DNA of 64,000 nucleotides from Amblyornis subalaris (lineage: Eukaryota > Chordata > Aves > Passeriformes > Ptilonorhynchidae), in the NCBI GenBank assembly GCA_018881555.1, contig JACAXG010000018.1:8617634-8681633 (forward strand). Direction: 5' to 3'. Position numbers and translations under genes: made by a program. The notes beneath the pieces were generated by a model that did not search any database, was not told the origin of the DNA, and saw nothing but the letters and a program-made list of their open reading frames with translations. The stretch's first letter is position 1. Each line of letters starts with the position of its first letter. Positions 11,701-26,896 of the stretch are shown here, one piece after another.

Positions 11701-13742
11701 TCTGACAGCCACAGACCAGGGAAATGTTTGTTTGTTGGCCTTTTTATGTTTTTTTTTTTTTAATATTTTGATGACAGACTTATGAAAATACCACCTTTAA
11801 TTCAGAAAAGAACATGTTCCTCTGAATCCCACCATTTCATGCTGAAGTTGATTAGTTATAAGGCAGAAACAGACTAAGTCACTCTACTTTAGTGTTACTA
11901 TTTTGGTTTTCTTTACTCAAGGTGTTTATGATGTCTCTGGTAATAAATGGAGCTTTTCCATGCTTTCTAATGAATGCTTTCTGTGCTTTGCTGATATTGT
12001 GGAAACGTAGATGGGAGTTAGCCACTTAATAGGATTTTCCCATCATAAGTTTGTCACCATGTTAAGTGAAGCAGTGACACCCTAAGCATTAGGAGTTGCG
12101 TACTTTGAAATCACTCTTCTGTTTATTTCTTGTCAGAGTTTTTTCAAAAAGTCATCTTTTGTACCTGATATATGTTTTTATGTTAGAGTAGCCACTTCAG
12201 CAGAAAACTAACAACTACTACTACATAAAATTATTTAGCTATAATTAATTCGGTATTACAGAAACCCTCCAACTTTGGTGGTGCTGTGTTTTTTTTTACT
12301 CTTCAACCCCTAAATTTTAGAAAAGATTTGCACTTCCAATTTTGCTTAAGTGCCCAATATTGTATAACTGAAGCCATTCTTTGTACTTTCTATTGTATTT
12401 AGCTTATCTTTTCAGAATGCCATGATAGTTGTGTTTACAGTTCAGTAGGCAGATGCTTTCTGGAGGTGACTGGGTATTTCTGAGCACAGATAATGAATGG
12501 AGGGAACTTTAATCCTTGGACTGTAGCTCGAATTCTATATCAAGTGCACAGCTGCTGAAGCTGTGTCTTTCATGCACAGTGAACCATGTTGAAGGACCCT
12601 TTGAATATGTTAACTTGTGTACAAGTGAATGCCTACGGTATAGTTACTTAGCAGAAGACCAAGGCTTGATTTCATGTTTAATCACACTGAGAAATTGCAG
12701 GATTCCTTCAGTCAATTCCATCACTTCTAGAAAAACTTGTATTTTAGGGGAAGGTGGGGGAGATGCATATAAATACCAGGTTGATTTTGTCTCCAGTCAG
12801 ATGAAGTGTGGGCAGGTACTCGCCCTTAAAAATTACCAAACTTGTGTCAAAGTTTTTGTATAAAAATTGCATAGGAGAAATATCAGAAAGGGTCCGAGTT
12901 GACCTTGGAATGAAATTAGCCTCTGAAAATTATCTGTTCTCAAATAGCTGCTTGAACTTTCTCAACAGCTTTGCTCTCAGACCATTTTCCAGTGATGGGC
13001 GTCAGCAGCACTAAAGGCATTGTCAGAACTGATTGCAATTGCCCCCTGTTAACAGTCTCAATAAAAAGAGACTAAATGTGCCTTAGGACTAGGTATCTCT
13101 TCTCTCCAAAGGTGGTCGTCTCAGTAGATGCTGAAGAGCAATAATTTGTTGATTATGTGTATGCTATCTGATGTGAAGAGCAGAGTGCCTCAGGCTGCAG
13201 CTCCACAAAATGGTAAGCTGGGCTTTTGTGTGGAGAGCAGCAAATAAAAAATTGCTCAAATGCAAAGCACAGAAAGAGTATAGCCTCACTGTGCTGTCTC
13301 AGCAATTCTTATCCAGTCATTTAGCCCCTGTCCTCCTAGAGTAAGCATAGATTGGGCATAAGCACTGTATTGCTTGCTGTGTGGGTAACTGGAGAAATAT
13401 GTAATTGTGTGCTTGCACTTGATCCAGACCACATTTGTTCTGCCAGCGGGTCAGACAATACATGTATTAAGTAACTATGAATGTTGAACCATGACTCCAA
13501 ATGTCCAAGGCTCTTTCACCAAAGTACTCAATTTAAAGTTTAGTAGGGTTTGTTTCATTTATATGAAATAGTAAAAGCTTTTTAGGACTCAGTAACTGAC
13601 TTCTCTTGCTATATATGAGCTTCTTGATTACTTCGTGATTCTTCAGCCCATAGGCACATTTGGGATATGACTACTTGTACTGTCCTATATTCTTCAGTAA
13701 TTTAAAGAACAGTCTTTTTTTCTGGGAGTTGATAAATGAAAN
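5761..13742. other. non-coding sequence, no gene seen
   Basis: Long AT-rich stretch with many short A/T runs, for example at 6470-6480 and 11748-11761. The longest open frames (5761-6195 minus, 12516-12863 plus) lack recognisable motifs and have no flanking gene context. I see no RNA gene and no transposon I can name. Confidence 0.55.
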
Positions 13743-13767
13743 CAAACCAAACCAAACCAAACCAACA
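13743..13767 (+). repeat. (CAAAC)n short tandem repeat
   Basis: About five copies of the pentamer CAAAC (CAAACCAAACCAAACCAAAC and a partial copy), directly after an ambiguous base at 13742. It is a minor simple repeat. Confidence 0.9.
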
Positions 13768-16700
13768 AATCAAATTCAACTATATTTACACTGTTAGACT
13801 TTTTGGCATTTCCTGTGATGGTAGATGTTGAAATCTGCCACTGATACTGGAGTTTTCAATACTCATCCTTGCTCTGATTTCTTTTCTTCAAAGTGACTCA
13901 GCATCTTCAAAAATAGGGTTACAAAATTCTTTGATATTGGGACAGATGTGATTAATATATACTACAGCAAAAGGCTACTAGGATGCTACTACGTATCCTA
14001 TGTTATTTGGTATAATAATCATATAAAAAAGTTATTGCTCTCTCATTTGGATTTAAAAAATGAAAATTATCTGGTGATATTTGAGAGACATGGTGCAATG
14101 CAGCATGCAACAAGAAGCATAATGTTATTCAGATTTTATACATACTACCAGCCTCCTTCCAGACTGTGTTGATGTAACACGCCAATTAATTTTATAAAAT
14201 GATGCATCATTTGTAAAGTGAGATACTTAGGGCGAGGCAACTGTGCCAATGGAAAGATTGAAATTTCAAGGAGCCATGCCCAAATGCTGTTTCAGCATAT
14301 ATCACTAATTAGCACGCTACCCCAGACCGTCCCAGATTAATCTCTTCTGCTGTGTGTACTGTATACAGCTAATAATCATGATTGATTACTGAACAGAGTT
14401 GTTGTGAACCACTGAAACCGTATGATAAACTTGCTAGAATGGAGAATTTTGCTGTACATGGTCTGTTAGCAGCAAAATATTGAAAAGTGTGGCCTGGAGT
14501 TAGGGTAGTTTAGTGACTAATCAACAGACCTTCATTAGAAGCTGTAGAATTTTCTTTGGCTGTTTTGCTTCCTTTTTAATATTAGGATGTGACCTTTCAA
14601 ACTTACACATGAAAAAGCAGTGAGAACCACGTGTACACACACCAATAGGAAATGTTCGAGACATTAGGACATTCGCTGCAAATGATGCTACATGAATTTA
14701 TCTCAATTCATTTCCATTACAGACTTCAGTCATCTGAGTGCCTTTACTGCCACGCACTGTTTCCAGGGATACATTTCCCTTGTTATGGCTGTTCCATTTT
14801 GAATAACTAATCAAACTTCCGTTGAACAAATACTCTAACATCAATTTGTTGCATCTGAAAGTGCTCTAATCACTGTCACACAAACTCAGGCTGCCTCTTG
14901 ATGTGGTTAAATGAATTTTTAATTTTATAAAGTAGAACAGATCCAAGAAAGAGTTTGAGAGATCTACGTCAAAGTAGCTAATGGCCTGTTTGGCAAAGGC
15001 ACTAACCTTGTGTGGGAAACCCTGTCTGAAATCCCTGGTCTGAAGAGGATATATAAAAGACCTGCAGCCAGGCAAGAATGGCCAAGTCTTTTAGCCACTG
15101 ACTATTTTAGAGCTGGACTTCCCAAGAAGCAACTCCTCCTGGGAAAGGAGCAGCATTACGTGATTAACAATGTCGTTCAATGTTTTAGAACACACTGCGA
15201 AACTTAGTAAGTCCAAACCACTTTTCCTTTGCTCGCGCAGCCAAAACCAAATGAAAATATTTTCACAGCGATCTTGCTTTGCAATCCTAATTAATATTTC
15301 AGGGTTTTTTTATAGCTCTCTACCAATTTTACACAATAATAATATCAATAAAAACCCCGTGTACAACAAAAATGCAGCCATGACCTCATTTTATATATTA
15401 GTGCATATTAAAAACTGCTCGTATGCTAAATTTTGCTGTGAGCTCTGAGATAGTGAGCAAAAATATGCCAAGGAATATAGGTATTTCTTGTACTTGTAAC
15501 ACCTACTGTGTGCTCTCACAGAGGGCAAACAGAACTTGCCCCTAATTGCTTGCCTATATGTAATTGCAATAGATTTTAGCTACTCTTTTGTCCTTCTCTG
15601 CAGTACCTCTGTGGTACTAAGACCCAGCAGGGATGCATAAATTAGCTTATACAACATTATGGTATCCTAATGTATGAAACAGTTGAAACGTACCATTTTA
15701 ACTCTCTCTGTTATGCTGTGAAGTGGGAAACATCTAAATGTTCTTCTCACATATGTCTGGGTGGTTCTACTGTGCTTTATGTAGCAATCAGGCTGGTTTC
15801 TTTAGTGCCTTGCTGAGGGGAGTGAATACATTGGGACATGCCAGAATAATGAGTAAGTCACGGGTTATGAGATTGCTACATTTGTGGGTTGATTCCAGCA
15901 TCACCCACTCTCTTCCCTCTGCCTTAGTGAGAGAGCATGCTTTCTTCCCTCATGAAACAAAATCTGTTACTTTGGCTTGTCCATCCTGAAGAGTAATTAG
16001 AAATGTACTGGAATATATTCAGTAATTAACCACCAATGATAAAGCTTCAACCTCAGGTAGAATCTACTCACTATATATAGAATTTGTTGACAGTGTAAAA
16101 CTTGTTATGCTCAACAATAAGGATGGATCAGCAAGGAAAGCCAAAAAAAGGCAAGAACAAATTCAAGATATGTGGAGACTACAGTACGACCAGGGTACTC
16201 CATATTTGCCTCTAACTTCTGTTTTGGCCATGGAGCATTGCTTCATTGGAGGTGCTAGGGGATGGAATATTACCATTTACCCATCAGCACTGTGGACTCT
16301 TCTTATTCCTACATTATTTTCCCTCTCTCTTTGAAGACACTTAGAGAGCTTTAGTGGAAAAAGTCCAAGAAAGAGACATGTAAATGCGGACACAATGGAA
16401 ATCGTGAGATGCGGATGGTAGACCTATACCTCTTCTCTCATGACATTAGTCTGGGATATCAGTATCCTAGGAAAAACATTCTGTGGAGCCTCATGACCAC
16501 AAAATAGCTTGTTTTAGATGGGAGTTGAAGAACAGGGGTAGGTAGTGGGAAAGGACAGAAGAAAAGAATATGCAGGCTTAAGAAAAGCTCCAAAAAGTGT
16601 CAAGCAGTCATGGAAATTTGAAGGAAAGGCAAAAACATTCACAGCACTGTGGAAGCCAGTTCACAGGAAAGCTCCAATCTGTCTAGTGCTAAGAAAGCTA

Positions 16701-19700
16701 GGACAAAATCCTTGTGCCAAACATGCTTAACTGCAACACATAAGGCAATGTGGCATTGTGATGGGCTGTCATGAGAGAATCTGCCCACATATAGCAGGAT
16801 AGAAAGATGCTTAGCCAGCTGCATAAATTTCATATTCTTCATTATATAAGATGTCCTCTTATTTTTGGTTTGATTTTCATTTTTTAAAATTTAATTCCCT
16901 CACATTCACCACTCCTGCAACTGTTTCTTCCCTGATATTGACGAGTATGTAGGAAACACATTATGCATGCAAAGGAATACAGCTGGCATTAAACTTTCAA
17001 CAAGAAGAACGGTTCCACTTCAATACTCTAAACCTTATTATGAAGCAGACCAGCTAATTCAGCTCTATGGGAAAAAACTGTGTAGTAGTTACTCCTCCTA
17101 GACAACAGGCTAACATAATTTGATATGGCCCTTTTATTTGTTATTTAATCAAATTAGAAATATGCGGCAATTTTGCAATAAATTAAATACACTTCACTTT
17201 GGAACGGGCAAACTAATCACCCTGTTTTTCACAATAATGTAAAAAATTTCCTAAGGTCTAAAAAGGTGGATTTTTTTTGAAAACTACATGACACCTTACA
17301 TAATTTCATACTTTCAGGGAGCAAGATTAAGAGTTTTTATTTTTTAAGTGAAAAAATCACACAAAAGGCGAAAATAAAGACCTCATAAAGCAATGATTGC
17401 CAGTGAATATCTACAGACACTTGAGTGGGAGGATGATGGATAGTGGAGGCCAAAATCCTAGATTGTGAATGACACGATGCCTTGAAGTAATTCACGTACC
17501 ATATAGCAGCCTCAGCTATGAAATTAGTAGCTAAATTGTGAAGGGGAGATGGAATTAGGAAATCTATCAGGTGCCTGTAAAGAGTCTGGCAGTGCTCCAA
17601 TAATTTGCTGACTTCTAATGGAGACGCACGTGGGTCTTAGTGGGAGCAAGATTTCATCCTAGGATCAGTAATCTTTGATTTATCGGTCAAAATGTTGTCT
17701 GGTCCTGCTGTACTTGCTTATTTAGAACAGATCTGGGAAAAGTTTTACTTCAACCCAAAATATGCTTCCCTCCTTGTCCAAACAAGTTCATAGGCAGTAC
17801 GATAGTCAGACTGGATATTGGAAAGGTAGTTCAGACATGGGGTTAGCCAAGGAAAAATCATAGCTCAACAATATGACAAGCAAATGACAGAATAATTAAT
17901 AACCAGGGATGGGTTTGGCAGCAGTAGAAAGCAATCTGGAGGTAGCTATAATTCTAATGCTTCACTACCTCTTGCTCATTTAAGAACATTCCATGGCCTT
18001 ATAAGTAGTAGTATATGTTATAAACCATTTTAGAATAATTTTTGTATTTTTAAAGTCAGGTTATAAGAAATGCACACACCCAATAATTATGTATAGCAGA
18101 TGTAAAATGAGTGCTTATTTTATCTAAAGTGAGCAAAGCTGATATTTCACTGAGTATCTCTAGTTAACAGATAATGTCAATAGAATAGGATGTTATCACA
18201 GGATAATGGTCTCCTGCTGCTTGATAAGTGCTGAGTCGAAAGCACAATGTTTATTTTCAAGGCAGGGGACATTGATCCTGTGACAACTTTCTGTTGCAAT
18301 GACATTCTTGCTATTATGTTAGATTGATGCACTTAAGACCATTTTGTTTAATGGATATTAGTTTTGTGAAGTGACGGCTTCTTGTGTGACTATTCAATGC
18401 ATACCTATAGCCTGATTGGCTTCAAGAAAAGAACTTGACTGATAAGCATAAAGGATACAGATTTTTATTTTGAAAAAGGGGACTCTGCACCTATGAAAAA
18501 GGTGCTTAATTTTTTTATCCCTAATCTCTGCTATAGAAATGATTGTTTACTTTGCAGCATTGCCTTTTGATGTAATTCTCAGCAACAGTAATTTTGTCTT
18601 GAAAAAAAATAAAGTGAGAATGAACATTGCTTTGCAAAGCCTGATCCACTGAATGTTTGAGCCTTTCAGCTGGGAGCTTTTCCCAGGTGAAAACTGGTAA
18701 TTTGTTCTTTGGAGAAAAAAACAAATAACAAAAATGCTTTCAGTACTGGAATTACTATTTTACTACTCTGGAGTAGACTATGTAACACATTAAAACCATA
18801 GACCAGATGAATTCCCAAGAGTAAAACAACCTTTTACTGTAAAACACTTTCACTGCAAACCATGGAGTGAAGTTCTAGCGTGTGCTCTTTCTCCTTTTTA
18901 CATTCCTGAATATTTTAGTGTCATTACCAAAGTTGAACTTCTAATTTTTTGTACTTTGTTTCACCTTGTAAGAGAAGGCAAAAGGAGATTTTTTTTTTCC
19001 CATTACACTGAATTTTAGGCTGTAGAAGGTATTTCACACAAACCAGGTCGATTTGCATGGCTGAAATACAAGTCTAGTGAACAGACATCATTTAGCCTTC
19101 ATGAAAAAAACTGAAACCAACCTCATTTGAGTAGCAGCTAAGGAAAGCCCTACCTAATTTTTCAAAATTGGCATTGCTTTCATGTGAGTAGCAGTGAAAA
19201 CAAGAGAAGGAAGAAGAGAATAAAAGAATCCAATCCATATTCTCACTGGCGAAGAATGCTTTTCTGCAAATGTAGTATCAACTATGTCCAGCACCAGTCC
19301 TATTGATTCTAACGGGTCAAAATACTTTATTACACTGAAAGTCACAAGGAATGTGACCTGGATGATCTAGTAGTAAAGCAGAGGACTTAATTATTTCTAT
19401 TTTCTTGTCAGTGCAGTAATTTTACACTGCACATTTATGAAAATGTGGGAGGCATAGTGCATGAATTTGTACATGTGTGGGAGAACACTAAGGAAAAATA
19501 ATTAGTAGAAGCCTCCTGACATGCAGTCAGGAAGCATAACATAACGGTACATTTTATTAAATTACATCATATAAAAAAATCATTCTGAAATTTTTAAGAG
19601 AGCTCAATTTAGAGGGGCACTTTAATAAGGAAATTTCAAACTACAGATGTAATTTCGATGTATTCCAATACAATGTTTAATGGCAGTCAAAAAACTTCAA

Positions 19701-22700
19701 AACATGTCATAATGTGCTTGGTGATTTTTCTTTCAATCCAGATCAGATATTGGAAAAAGACTTTCTCACTCCAGCATTCCTACTTGCTTTTCTCCTTGAA
19801 ATTTATAAAATGATACAGAAAACACTTTGAAATCTGCAAAGAGGCTGAGTTTGGCGTAAGCGAGAGATGAAGGCTGGCTTAGGTAATGTTCATACATAAA
19901 TCATAAGCCAAATTTTCTACTGATAAAATTAATTTTTTAATTATAGCAACTGAGAATATGTTTGTATAATTTTTTTTTTTTAGATTCCTTTTTTTCAGGT
20001 GTCAGTTATCTTTCATAGCTGTGGGAAGCCCACCATTTCCTTTAAACGAGAAAGACTTTTCAAGGACTGGACAATGGTTGTCAAGGGCTATTTTACAACA
20101 TATCAGGAGGACTAAAATTCTGGTTGGTTTGGCATGAGCTAATGAAGATAATATGTGAGCACTTTAATGTGAATAACTAGTTTTAGAGAACGTTTGAAAA
20201 TCTTAAGACTATTGAAAATCTTAAAACAGACTTTTGAAAATTTTAAAAAAGGACATGATCTGGATTCAAATACTTGTAAACAGCCAGAGGATTATTTTAG
20301 CTCTCCAATTTTGCCATGTATGCAGTAAGAATCAAGTTAAAATCATCTCAGGTGACAGGTGGGTGTGTCAAGGTCCAAAGAAACTACAACTATGGAATAA
20401 CAGTATTGAAAATTAGAATTTTTAACTGGTAAGATAATATTTTACAACAAAATGAGAAATCATTCTTAGCCTGATGATGATACCAATGTACATGGAAATC
20501 CAACAGAAAGGAACAGAGATATAAAAAAAGCCTTGCTCATTTAATCAGTTACATTTCTTTATAGTGTTAGATCTCATCAATTTTTCTTTGTGCCACAGGG
20601 AAGCTATATGTAGGGAGACACAGCTTTTCCAGGTCATATTGACCAAGTATCCCTTCTCCTAGGAGTAAATGTAGGGCTCAGTGAGACAGAAGTGTTTCAC
20701 TGCCTGGATCTGGTTTGAAGTTGTTACAGGGGTTCTGGAGAGAGAGGGAGATGGTATTTCCTAGGCTTTATGCAGGAAGTAATTTCAGCAATATTTCTCA
20801 GGAAGGAAACAGGCGTTGTCTGTGTTTTGTAGAGCAAAGAAATAAAATGACAGGAAGAAAATCTGTAACTGCCCAGCACTGAGTCATGCTGGGACAGGCT
20901 GATGGCCACAAGACCCAGAAACTACTCGATCTGTGAAATGGAGAAAAAAGTTTACATATAGGTAAAAAGCAGTGTCACCTGATCATGGTGGTTAGGAACT
21001 GGAGCTCTTTCCGTGCATTTCACATCCTTGGAATAAAAGTATCTGTTGAAAGCAAAGCCAAGTCATTAGTGCCTATGACCATCCTGATGCCAGCCGAGTT
21101 GCTCTACTCTTGGCACAAATTCTGAGTTTGTATGAAGAGAGAAACTGGAGCAAAATTATTTGAGCCTTATTCTCACCGTGGAAAACAAAGAGTGGGATAA
21201 GGAAGACTTTTAGCAACCATAAATAGTGTGCGTGAGGTGGTTCAGCCTGAGCAGAGCTGTGGAATCGTAGACAATGAAATACTGCATAAAGAACTGTCTG
21301 TCTAAGAAACAGTTTGCTTATCAGAGAGATGAATTAATTTACTACTGAGAAAAATGACATATCAATCTAACAAGATACCTGTCAAAACTATCCCTCTGTT
21401 CACTTTCTTATCTAGAATACATGCCATAACCCTATAGATAAAAAGAAGGACTTAAGAGAATAGTTGGAAATTAGCCTGATTTGTACCCACATGCTTTCAT
21501 TTGCGTCCACTGCTATCAAGTGATTGACAGCATAACATAAATCAATTTTTTTTTACTTATTAATATGATATGAACTGCAAAAAGATTAAAGTCTCATTTA
21601 CATAACCTGAGATGAAAAGAGGTGAAATATTGTAATTATCTTTTCAAGCTAAATTTGCACTGCCATTTAAAATTAACCTATGCAAATGACAGGTTAAACC
21701 CCAGGAAAGCTCTAGCTCTTTTTGAAAAAAGTACAATTTCCAATCATGAGTGTGTTTTTATGCTAGCCCTTCAATTAGTCATTTCAATCCATAAATATAT
21801 GCCAATGTAATGAAAATTATTTTTCGGCCTTGTTTTGTTCTTGGGTTTTAGCCCCTCAAAAGATACTAGGTTGTGAAGTCTGCATCATTACTTGCATAGA
21901 GTAACACTCTAAATATTATACGAATTATCTATAGAGTAATGTGATGTGTTGCTTAGTCTGAGTGAGGATGGTTAACCACANTCATGTCCATTACTAAGCT
22001 GAGAATATATGTTTTTTACAGTTCATAGGTGTATGGGATGATTTTCGTAAGATTTGCATGAGCAACAAGACAGTTTTTTAAAGGATCCCAGTCCTGTTGC
22101 GAATCAGAGAAGGAAGGCGATACATATTTGCCTTTTTTTCAGCAGAATTACTAGTTCAAGAACATATCAACTAGGGATCTGCATTACACCTTGGTTTATA
22201 CATAGTCTGAAAATATTTTCAGAAAAGAGAGCTTACATTTCCATGTAATTCCTCTATGGCATGGGAGGAATTTGGATACAGATGCAGACACAGATAATTT
22301 TCCTTAGTAAACTGACATGTTTGACCAGGTGGATCCACGCAAATTGAATATGTTACATGGGCTATGAACTTGACCTTAATCATGTGCCCTCTAGGCAGAT
22401 ACCTCACACTTGGCAGCTGAAGGTCTCCTTAATCATGGCCAGGCTCAATTCGTTTTAAGAGCAAATAAAGAGATGGAAATTTTAGTGAATGCAGGCCAAT
22501 GCCTAAATCAGTGCAGTAGGGTTTCATGGGAAGGAGGACTGAATGGGTCTGGAAGTTCCTTTGCATGTGTGAAGTACTGGGCCTGACACTAGTGGGACAA
22601 CATGATTTTCACTGCTTCTGCAGAGAAAATAATCCTCCAGGAGTTCTTGTCTGTCTTACTGGTAGCATCCACAGAAATTGTCAGTCAGAGACAGTACTGT

Positions 22701-25700
22701 GAAGTGAAAACCTCCAAAACGTCCTGTGGCTAGTCTAGAGCACAACACATACAAATTGATCAGATTTGTTCTGAGCAGCCCAGCAGTGGTTGTCAAATAC
22801 TAAGTTCTGTCTGCGTTTTCTCCAGTGGGAGTACTAATATGGTCTCTACCATCTTGTGAGACACCAATTTTCACAAAACTCAGATAGCAGCTATAGCAGC
22901 TTTGAACTCAGACTAACAAATTTGATAAAAATTAGTCAATGAGAGAGGGGAATGTCTGACACCCTGTGCAGTCATGTCAGATATTGCCTTGCCAAATCAG
23001 ACTATAAAATGAGGTGAGGGGAAGGGAAAGAGAATTATTCAAACAGTAATGAATGGAATATTTCTTGCTGAAATGAAAGACTGAAACATTTAATTTAGCT
23101 TGACACAAAAGGTTCTATTCACCGTGAAATCAAATATTTTGTTCCAAGGCACTTTTGAGAAAATAAAGAAAATGAAAAACTGCAGTCAAAAGCTGACAGA
23201 GGAAAAGCCTTACCCTTGCAAAACAAGTTCTCAGAGCTATCTCTACAAAGCAGTAGAGATCTGAATTGCACTACTTCTATATTTGGAAGGGGAATTAATT
23301 CCCATTTTTCACCTTTTTTGGCACTGCTCAACTATCCGCATCTTTAAGCTATCTGAAATCCCACCTGCTCTAGTTCCCCTTTTATAAGATGCTTTCACAG
23401 TCACAATAGGTGCACATGAATATGCACGTCAGAGAGGAAGAGGTAAGGTTTATAAACAAACTAAAACAGTGTCTGCAAGTATGGAGAGGAAATGAGAATA
23501 CTTCTACCCACCAGAAATACTGTGTTTGACACCCAGGCTCTCCAGGAATACATATAACTGTAGGGAGAGAATTTTATTTGGCTTGGTGTGCAGTTTAAAG
23601 TATTGCTGACCATCTGAGAATTTGTACCAGGTGCTGAGCATTTATGGACAAGCACTTATCATTTAGGACTACAAACAACATAGTTCTTACTCTGATTATT
23701 TTTGACACTCTGTTATCAAAAGTTTTTTCTCACTTCTGATCTTAAAACTTAGAAACAATCACCCGAGGCATTATAGTACTGAGGTGTCATACTGATGTGT
23801 TGGTACTTTTATATAAAGCATCTCAGGCCAGAGGTTACTGAGTTGCTGGTGGCTAGGTTCGAAGAGGTGGGAGGAATGCCCTTTGAATTTCTGCTTTAGC
23901 AGCCCTGAATGCTGAAATGCGCCACTCTGACTCCAGGTCTTGGGAGGATCAGGTGAAACTAGCTTTCCTTAAGAAGCTAAAGATAAAGATGAAAAGATTT
24001 AGTGGCTTGTATTCATTTGCCCATGGGAGGGGGCAAGGAAAGGGCAAGTGCAGGTGTTAGCCTGAAACTCCCAGCTGTCCACCATAGAGAATAAGGGAAT
24101 AATTGCTTCTCTGTATGATTGCCCAGCAAGAAGGGAGGTCTGCTTAGAAGATTTTGCTAAAGGGAGTTTTTGGCACATCACATTAAAGAATATCCTGCTG
24201 AAAGTGGAGTTTGTTTGTAAAACTGTCAATAAGAGTTTTACTGTCATTTATTTAAGAACTTCTGTGATGTGTGCCCACTTTTAGTGTTTTCCTCTAGCAG
24301 GACAAATGACTCAACCCCAAAAATGTGTATCTGAATATTTCTTTGCCTAGGACATGTTCTGTTCTGAACTCGATCTGTTTTTCTCTGGCTTCATAATTAG
24401 ATAATTTAAGTCACTGCCTGAATATGAGTGAACTGTGATGCTGTCCAAGTCTGAGTTCTGTATCTTCTTATCACTAATCTCTGATTTCTTTGATGAAATG
24501 ATCTGATGATGCTTTTTTATCTTGTCCTTTATCTATTTTTTCCTTGTTTAATGATTGTTATGTTGAAGAATTTTTGGTGATAATAGACTTTTTAAGACAA
24601 CAAATCCAAAATTCATTCTACCCCAGACAACCTGGAATTTAAAAGTGTAGGTTTTGAATGCTTAATTCTCTGTAGCCTTGAATGCTACAATTTTCAGTCA
24701 GCAGGCTCATTGTCTACCTGTGACCACAATAAGTGGCATGCCAGGTGCCCAAATGAACCCTGAATGTGTTATGTCATACACCCTGAGGATTACAGGTGGG
24801 AAAATGTTGTGCTCTGATAAAGCTAACATCTTCTGTTGATAATGAAGAATAGCTGTGCTTGCCATTGATTTTTAGAAAGATTATGAAAAGACAGGGTGCA
24901 CCTTGCATATAACAGATACTTTTGTTCTCTGAAGGTTACACTAATATGTCTATTGCTTTCAGATGACAAATGTCTTGCATTTAGACAGGCTGGGTAGGAC
25001 AAGTGAAACAAATATGGCCATAATAAAATTTAGTGTGCATATAGGCATCAACCCAATTATATTTCCCAATTTTTGAAAATAGAACTGTTCTTCAGAAAAT
25101 TGTATCAATCAAGAATCAAGTCCTCTAGTACTTGTTGGAGACATATTAATACTGAGCTGGATTGGACATTCACGCGATGTCTTCATCTTTCTTTTGACAT
25201 CTTTTCTAATGAGTAAAATGAGCTACTCTTCAACAACATGCACAGTGCAGCTGATGTCTAAGTGCTATTGTCTGCAAGCTTTGAGGTATTGGCATCATTT
25301 CCATGAGGCTGATCTTTGGAGAGAAGCAAGTTTCCTGTTACACAGGNATAGACTTCTGTATCTAAAGAAATTACAAAGTCTGGAGAAAACTGGCATACTT
25401 ATATCTGTCTTCATTGACTCTTCCTAACCCTTTGGTAAATGCTTTCCTTAGAGAATAATGTCAGTACACTCCTTTAAGCCTTTACAGTGTGTCTGTAAAG
25501 GACTAAACCTTGTGCAAATAATGAAAGTAAGGAAAAAAGATTCTTACCAAGGGATTCTTCAGTAAATGTAACATTAAGAAGTGTAAATATTTTCCCCAAA
25601 GTGGGAGAGTTTGCTTGTCAGCATTCTAGTAGCTCTCTGTATTGCCAAATTTTGTTTATGTCAGTCAGTTGTAAAGGGCAATAGTGAAACCACTGAAAAC

Positions 25701-26721
25701 TACCGACTGACATGGTGGTTTAACCACAATTTTCCTTTATAATGGTTTGAAACACAATTTTTAGTTTTATTAAAAAAGGTAGGAATATTCATTATGAATA
25801 CTTTAGCACCAAAATTACTTACACATAGCATAGAATTTTTGTTCCATAGCGACCTTTTTGCCTTGGGTTAATTTCTAAAGGTCCGCAATTTATTCTGTCT
25901 GTAGTCTGAAAAATTTAAATTCTAAATGTATCTACAAGAATGATCATAGACCATAAGCAGCAAAGGAGGAATACATTCTCTGGGTTATCATTTCAGCACT
26001 GTGTACACAATATGTCAGAGTCTGAAACTTTCAAATTAATTACTAGTCCTGGCGATGCTGAATGTGTTTTGTTGCCCTTCAAGCTTGCAATTAATATTCA
26101 GACAGTTGTGAAGGGAGGATAATTTGGTGATTTTCAGTTTATTCTTCCAGGGAATAAACAAGAGAAGAGAATACATATTTCTCTTTTACTGCAGCTCAGA
26201 ATCAGTTGATTAAGTTGTGTCTGCAACTGTACACAATCAATGTCAGTTAGAGTACAACTTTATTAAAGTTTTCTTGAATTTACATAACTTTCAGAACCAT
26301 TACATGTATAATTTATCATGATGATGCAGTATCGTTGTAGGGTATTTATAAGCTTTGTGCAGTGGGGCAGAATTTCAAACCTGGTCCTTCATTAATTTTT
26401 AATTCAATAACTGAGCTAAACTAGGTGAGCACTGATAGCAAGAACACCAAGAGCTTTACCAGTCTTTAAATGAAAATGCTCTCTGTGTTCAGCGCCTCTG
26501 CAACCCTGCGGGACAAAGTTTAATGTGCTTACGAAAGTGTGTTTACCTTCAGCATGTTCACTAAGTTTTTCTTCCAAACGTTTTTTACCAGCCCATGGTA
26601 TGATATAGTCGAACAGCTGCAGATTTTAAGTATTTAATTGAAAAAAAAATAAGAAAAATCATGGGGATTTTGCTTGGAAGGGGAAGTGATGAGGAAAACT
26701 TGAGGTTTCTCTGCATTTCTC
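13768..26721. other. non-coding sequence, no gene seen
   Basis: AT-rich, with no convincing exon, RNA gene or named transposon. Parts such as 14220-14360 and 15270-15440 are rich in TAATTA-like motifs and not low in complexity; they could be conserved regulatory DNA, but that needs alignment. A loose threefold repetition of TTGAAAATNTTAA lies at 20194-20246. Confidence 0.5.
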
Positions 26722-26747
26722 ATTTTTTCATATATATATGAAAAAAT
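26722..26747. repeat. perfect 26-bp palindrome
   Basis: The half-site ATTTTTTCATATA is followed by its exact reverse complement TATATGAAAAAAT, with no spacer. The next bases outward (C at 26721, A at 26748) do not pair. The core is an AT dinucleotide run, so it is partly simple sequence. Confidence 0.95.
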
Positions 26748-26896
26748 ATTCTCATTTTTCATTTTCTCATATCACTTCACTAGCCATAGCTCAAAGAAGA
26801 TCTTATTAAAGGAAAATATTTTCTTCTACATCTAATCAAATAATGACAAATAAAAAAATTCAGGAGTTAAGGATTGTTGTGAAAATAACTTAGAAA
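26748..26896. other. short AT-rich spacer before a CR1 tail
   Basis: Contains further CTCATTTTTC-like copies of the palindrome's left arm (about 26750-26772), then AT-rich sequence with no feature. Confidence 0.5.

Noticed and set aside
12516..12863. 115-codon plus-strand open frame
   Set aside because: No recognisable residues or exon boundaries; probably a chance frame.
15048..15080. TATATAAAAG promoter-like motif before an ATG
   Set aside because: TATA-like strings are frequent in AT-rich DNA; no downstream coding sequence or GC-rich promoter context.
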